Below, piece by piece: positions 60,580-64,000 of a stretch of 64,000 nt of DNA; position 1 is the stretch's first letter; each line of letters starts with the position of its first letter. This DNA comes from Microbulbifer pacificus (lineage in GTDB: Bacteria > Pseudomonadota > Gammaproteobacteria > Pseudomonadales > Cellvibrionaceae): the NCBI RefSeq assembly GCF_002959965.1, contig NZ_PREV01000026.1, positions 255,501-319,500 on the forward strand, written 5' to 3'. Below the pieces are notes generated by a model that was not told the DNA's origin, did no database searches, and saw only the letters and a list, made by a program, of their open reading frames with translations. A program made the translations under genes and the position numbers.

Positions 60580-63159
60580 TCAGTAGAAGCTGTAACGCAC
60601 GCCGAGCTGGCCGCGCACACCGTAGTACTCCACCTGCTTGGGACGGTCTTCACTGCCGATGTAATAGGTCAGAGGTTCGTCGGTGAGGTTGATGGCCTCC
60701 GCGAAAATCACCAGGCGATCATTGACGGTGTAATTGGCGCTCAGATCCAGGCTGGTGTATTTGCCATAGAACTGGTCCTCATCCGGATTCCCGCCGTGCT
60801 CTTCCACATATTCGCCCTTGTGGTTCTGAGCCAGACGCAGGGAGAAGTCGCCATCGTCGTAGTACATAGCGATGTTGTGCAGCAGGTCCGCCTGGCGGGA
60901 AATCGGCACGGTTCCATCGCGGCCTGGAATGGTCATTTCTGAATCCATTACGGTCACGTTGGCAGACACCCCGAGGTTGGCCAGCGCGCCGGGCAGGAAG
61001 TCGAGCTTGCGGATCAGGTTGAATTCCAGCCCGTGCAACCAGGCGTCATCACCATTTTCCGGGCGGTAAATATCCACACCGGATTTTCCGTTGTAGTTGC
61101 CTTCCTGTACTGCATCGAAAATCGGGTCGGTAATATCTTTGTAAAAATACCCGGCGGAAACCAGGCCCGCGTCACCAAAGTAGTGTTCGTAAATGGCGTC
61201 CACATTCCACGAGTAGGTGGGTTCAAGTTCGGCATTGCCGCCGAGGAATTCATTGTCGTGCTCCGCATAATAGCCACCGGGGTTCAGGTCGCCAAAGTTG
61301 GGGCGGGCAAACGTGCGGGTCAGGGCCAGGCGCAGGTTGCTGTCTTCTGTCAGGGCATATTTCAGATGCGCGGACGGCAACACCGAGAGGTAGTCTTTCT
61401 TGCCGTTGAACGGTTCCAGGTGACCCTCGCCGTTTTCGTCTTCCACATAGACCTGGCTGTCCACTTCGGTGGTAGTCTGCTCCAGGCGAAGGCCCGCCAC
61501 TACCGTGGTGCGGTCATTCATGTGGTAGGTGGCCATACCGTAGCCAGCCAAATGCTGCTCGGCCAGCTCGAAGTTGCGGCCAAGCGCATTGCCGTTGCTA
61601 ACCAGTGCAGACTCTCCCTCCACCAGGCGGAACTGATCGCGGTTCTCGTTCCAGAAACGCGTCAGATCCGACATGGACGCCACCTGGGAGAACTGCGAGG
61701 CGTAATCCACGTTCACATCATCCAGGTATTCATCGCGGCCGGGTTGATCCGACAGGGCAAAATCGGACAGTAGCACCGGGTTTTCGCCGGTCCACTCATA
61801 GAACTCGTCGGAAAATACGGACACGCGTTCCTTATCTCGATACTTCATACCCATTTTCAGTTCCAGTTCACTGGTAAGTTCACTGGTGAAATCAAATGAG
61901 GCAACCACCTTGTCTTTCTCGTTGAGATAGACCTTGTACAGCTCCACCCAGGACAGTGCAGCCTGGCTCGGGTCCATGACGAAGCCGTCTGGCAGGTGAG
62001 TGGAAATGGCATCGCCCGGATCGGTTCCGCCATCGATGGTGTTGTACGCCAGTCCATCGTCACCAAGACCTTCATAACCAACATTTTTCTGGTCAAAACG
62101 CACCACAAAATAGGAGCGGTCTTCGCCGTTGGGAATCGCACCATAGTGAAATTCGTTGTCGTAGCTGGCCAGGCTCCAGTCGAGTCTGGAGGTTTCACTC
62201 AGAGCATGTTCGCCGCCGAACTCGAAGCCTTTCATTTCCGTAATCAGTTCATTGCGAATATGTTGCAGCTCAATACGGTCCTTGTCGAAACGCAGGCGGT
62301 GCTTGTAGTGGGTTTCATTATCGGCCAGGGTGCCGTAGAGCCCACGCACAAAGACGCGGTCGTCATCGCTGAAGTTGTACTCCGCCCCCAGGTTCATGCC
62401 GAGTGTTTCGCGGTTACCGGTGTAGTCACGCAGTTCCAGACGGTAGATGCCATTGCCGTCGCGGCGAGGCTCATAGTTGTCGGTGGCCCAGTCGCGGCTC
62501 CAGCCGGTCATGTTGACGATATAACCGAATTTCCCGTCTTCGGTGCGATCGCCGAACAGCAGATTGAGTGACTTGATATCGCCATCGGCTTTGTCGGCGT
62601 AACCGCCAGCCACAGAGATATCCAGAGTACGGGACTCCGGCGCGGTGCGGGTTACGAAGTTGACGTTACCACCGATGGAATCCCCCTCCTGATCCGCGGT
62701 AACCGCCTTGGTCACTTCGATGCGTTCGATGAGTTCCGATGGAAAAAAATCGAATGCGGTAGCGCGGGAGGTGGTTTCCTCTTCCGCGGAGGGAAGACGG
62801 TGTCCGTTCAGGCTCGATGAACTCCATTCGGATGGCAGGCCGCGCACGGCCACAAAGCGCCCTTCGCCCTGATCGCGCTCGATGGAAACACCTGAAACGC
62901 GTTGCACCGCTTCCGCCGCATTGCGGTCGGGCAGCTTGCCAATACCATCGGCGGACACCACGTTTACGATCCGGTCGGATGCCCGCTGCAGACCCAGAGC
63001 GCGCAGTTCGGTATCAAACATACTGCCCAACACTATGATCTCTTCGATCGCACCTTCCGCCCCGGACTGTTCAGCCGCTTTTGTGACCATTTCCTGTGCG
63101 TGTACACCGTGTGCCGCCACCAATGCAATGGCCATCGGCAGTAATTTGAGACGAGTCAT
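60580..63159 (-). CDS. TonB-dependent receptor
   Basis: Outer-membrane receptor of 859 residues. Signal peptide ends near HGVHAQ. The TonB-box-like segment is less usual (GAIEEIIVLGSMFDTELRAL). Plug motifs: DGIGKLPDRNAAEAVQRVSG, VRGLPSEWSSSSLNGHRLPS and TADQEGDSIGGNVNFVTRTA. The C-terminal strand ends GQLGVRYSFY. It is divergent from a DUF5690/MFS-like gene across 262 bp that carry two TGG-N-CTAGACCA palindromes; the substrate is unknown, but a carbohydrate is the usual case for this subclass. Confidence 0.93.
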   Translation of the reverse strand: MTRLKLLPMAIALVAAHGVHAQEMVTKAAEQSGAEGAIEEIIVLGSMFDTELRALGLQRASDRIVNVVSADGIGKLPDRNAAEAVQRVSGVSIERDQGEGRFVAVRGLPSEWSSSSLNGHRLPSAEEETTSRATAFDFFPSELIERIEVTKAVTADQEGDSIGGNVNFVTRTAPESRTLDISVAGGYADKADGDIKSLNLLFGDRTEDGKFGYIVNMTGWSRDWATDNYEPRRDGNGIYRLELRDYTGNRETLGMNLGAEYNFSDDDRVFVRGLYGTLADNETHYKHRLRFDKDRIELQHIRNELITEMKGFEFGGEHALSETSRLDWSLASYDNEFHYGAIPNGEDRSYFVVRFDQKNVGYEGLGDDGLAYNTIDGGTDPGDAISTHLPDGFVMDPSQAALSWVELYKVYLNEKDKVVASFDFTSELTSELELKMGMKYRDKERVSVFSDEFYEWTGENPVLLSDFALSDQPGRDEYLDDVNVDYASQFSQVASMSDLTRFWNENRDQFRLVEGESALVSNGNALGRNFELAEQHLAGYGMATYHMNDRTTVVAGLRLEQTTTEVDSQVYVEDENGEGHLEPFNGKKDYLSVLPSAHLKYALTEDSNLRLALTRTFARPNFGDLNPGGYYAEHDNEFLGGNAELEPTYSWNVDAIYEHYFGDAGLVSAGYFYKDITDPIFDAVQEGNYNGKSGVDIYRPENGDDAWLHGLEFNLIRKLDFLPGALANLGVSANVTVMDSEMTIPGRDGTVPISRQADLLHNIAMYYDDGDFSLRLAQNHKGEYVEEHGGNPDEDQFYGKYTSLDLSANYTVNDRLVIFAEAINLTDEPLTYYIGSEDRPKQVEYYGVRGQLGVRYSFY

Positions 63160-63225
63160 CCTCCACCCCTTTATTAGTCAGTTTCAATCAGATTCTGTAT
63201 CCAGGAATTATTTCGCCCGTGCACA

Positions 63226-63241
63226 TCTGGACTAGACCAGA
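63226..63241. promoter_or_regulatory. HutC-like operator, copy 1
   Basis: TCTGGACTAGACCAGA, palindromic except for one base pair either side of CTAG; 67 bp before the receptor start. Confidence 0.6.
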
Positions 63242-63389
63242 ATGCTAGAGCGATGTTGTGACGCTTTTGTAACAGGATGGTTAATTTTGTTTTCCGGATT
63301 TCTTACCGCGCGCAAACGTTTTCTCCCCCGATTCGATGCCGACGAATGTCACCTCGCAGTCACAAAACTGCAACCATCCGCCACTAGCA

Positions 63390-63405
63390 TTTGGTCTAGA
63401 CCAAA
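63390..63405. promoter_or_regulatory. HutC-like operator, copy 2
   Basis: Perfect palindrome TTTGGTCTAGACCAAA, 17 bp before the GTG start of the membrane protein. The GTCTAGAC core fits the GTnTAnAC consensus of HutC-type GntR regulators, none of which is encoded in the window. Confidence 0.65.
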
Positions 63406-63421
63406 AAATATCGGGGGCCAC

Positions 63422-64000
63422 GTGCACACAGAAAGCCGCAGCAATACCGCAACCGGTGAATCGAAGTCATTCGATGGCCAAAACAGGAGCAGTACCATTG
63501 CACTGATCCTGTTTTCCGGGCTCGCCGCCTTCTCGACCTACTTTTGTATGTACGCATTCCGCAAGCCATTCAGTGCCGCGACATTCAGCGAGATCGAAGG
63601 CTGGCACTACGCCATGGATTACAAGACCGCTCTGATCATTGCCCAGGTATTGGGCTATGCCCTGTCGAAATTCGCCGGCATCAAAGTGGTGTCGGAAATG
63701 CAACCCCAACGTCGCGCGTGGATTCTGATCGGCATGCTGCTGATCAGCCACCTGGCGCTGGTGGGATTCGCCCTGCTGCCAGCGCCGATCAATGTGATCA
63801 TGCTTTTTATCAATGGCATTCCCCTGGGTATGGTGTGGGGACTGGTATTCAGCTATCTCGAGGGGCGCCGGGTAACGGAGGCGCTGGGAGCGATCCTGTG
63901 CGCGGCACTGATCGTATCGTCCGGTGCGGTAAAAGCCGTGGCCGCCTATTTACTGGTGGAATGGCAAGTACCTGAGCTGTGGATGCCAGCCCTCGTGGGC
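63422..64000 (+). CDS. DUF5690-type / MFS-like membrane protein (N-terminal part)
   Basis: Integral membrane protein cut by the window end after 193 codons. Helices are visible at about 27-45 (IALILFSGLAAFSTYFCMYA), 65-85, 100-118 (AWILIGMLLISHLALVGFAL), 120-145 (INVIMLFINGIPLGMVWGLV) and 155-175. The segment YAFRKPFSAATF and the pattern ALIIAQVLGYALSKFAGIKV match DUF5690 membrane proteins, related to MFS sugar-phosphate permeases. It starts with GTG; GGGGG lies just upstream and no ATG is available. It is divergent from a TonB receptor and shares two palindromes, so it could be the inner-membrane partner. Confidence 0.75.
   Translation, partial: MHTESRSNTATGESKSFDGQNRSSTIALILFSGLAAFSTYFCMYAFRKPFSAATFSEIEGWHYAMDYKTALIIAQVLGYALSKFAGIKVVSEMQPQRRAWILIGMLLISHLALVGFALLPAPINVIMLFINGIPLGMVWGLVFSYLEGRRVTEALGAILCAALIVSSGAVKAVAAYLLVEWQVPELWMPALVG

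Overview
The window looks like chromosome of a marine, polymer-degrading gammaproteobacterium, most likely Microbulbifer or a close relative. This is inferred from a GH16 beta-agarase with two CBM6 modules, four large TonB-dependent receptors, SapC and flavin-halogenase partners of a receptor, and a complete collagen and hydroxyproline degradation block. I saw no rRNA, tRNA, CRISPR array, insertion sequence or phage gene.

Region 1 (1-16.0 kb) is a carbohydrate locus. It holds a GMC oxidoreductase with its small subunit, a TonB receptor, a PfkB sugar kinase (KdgK-like), a Tat-exported PhoD-like phosphatase, a SapC/halogenase/TonB-receptor trio and the secreted beta-agarase. The two divergent promoter regions (receptor/kinase and receptor/agarase) carry the same 24-bp sequence with 21 identities, which ties the locus together as one likely agar regulon.

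Region 2 (16.0-27.4 kb) is ordinary accessory content: an SDR/LysR divergent pair with a clear palindromic operator, a zinc metallopeptidase, a zinc-finger protein, a GFA protein, a choloylglycine-hydrolase-type amidase, a LysR/DoxX/glutathionyl-hydroquinone-reductase group, a MocR regulator and CcoG.

Region 3 (27.4-35.6 kb) is a glyA-sdaA-gcvT-gcvH-gcvP operon with a divergent LysR. The set can turn glycine into serine and then pyruvate.

Region 4 (35.6-53.5 kb) is the most interesting part. It encodes two M9 collagenases (one secreted with PPC domains, one lipoprotein), a TonB receptor, a prolidase, a D-hydroxyproline dehydrogenase, a pyrroline-4-hydroxy-2-carboxylate deaminase, a 2-oxoglutarate-semialdehyde dehydrogenase, a 4-hydroxyproline epimerase, a trans-3-hydroxyproline dehydratase, a pyrroline-2-carboxylate reductase and a GntR regulator with two winged-helix domains. 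Variants of TTATTG-N4-CAATAA sit before most transcription units. In front of the regulator and dehydratase the half-site is doubled in each arm of a perfect palindrome. Together with region 3 this looks like a coordinated route from collagen (rich in Gly, Pro and Hyp) to 2-oxoglutarate, proline and pyruvate.

Region 5 (53.5-64.0 kb) has an alpha/beta hydrolase, DUF2750, DUF4862 and DUF486-type proteins, an AidB-like acyl-CoA dehydrogenase, a BlaI-type repressor overlapping an unusual M56-M23 fusion protease, a fourth TonB receptor, and the start of a DUF5690/MFS-like membrane protein. The last two genes share a divergent promoter with two TGG-N-CTAGACCA palindromes.
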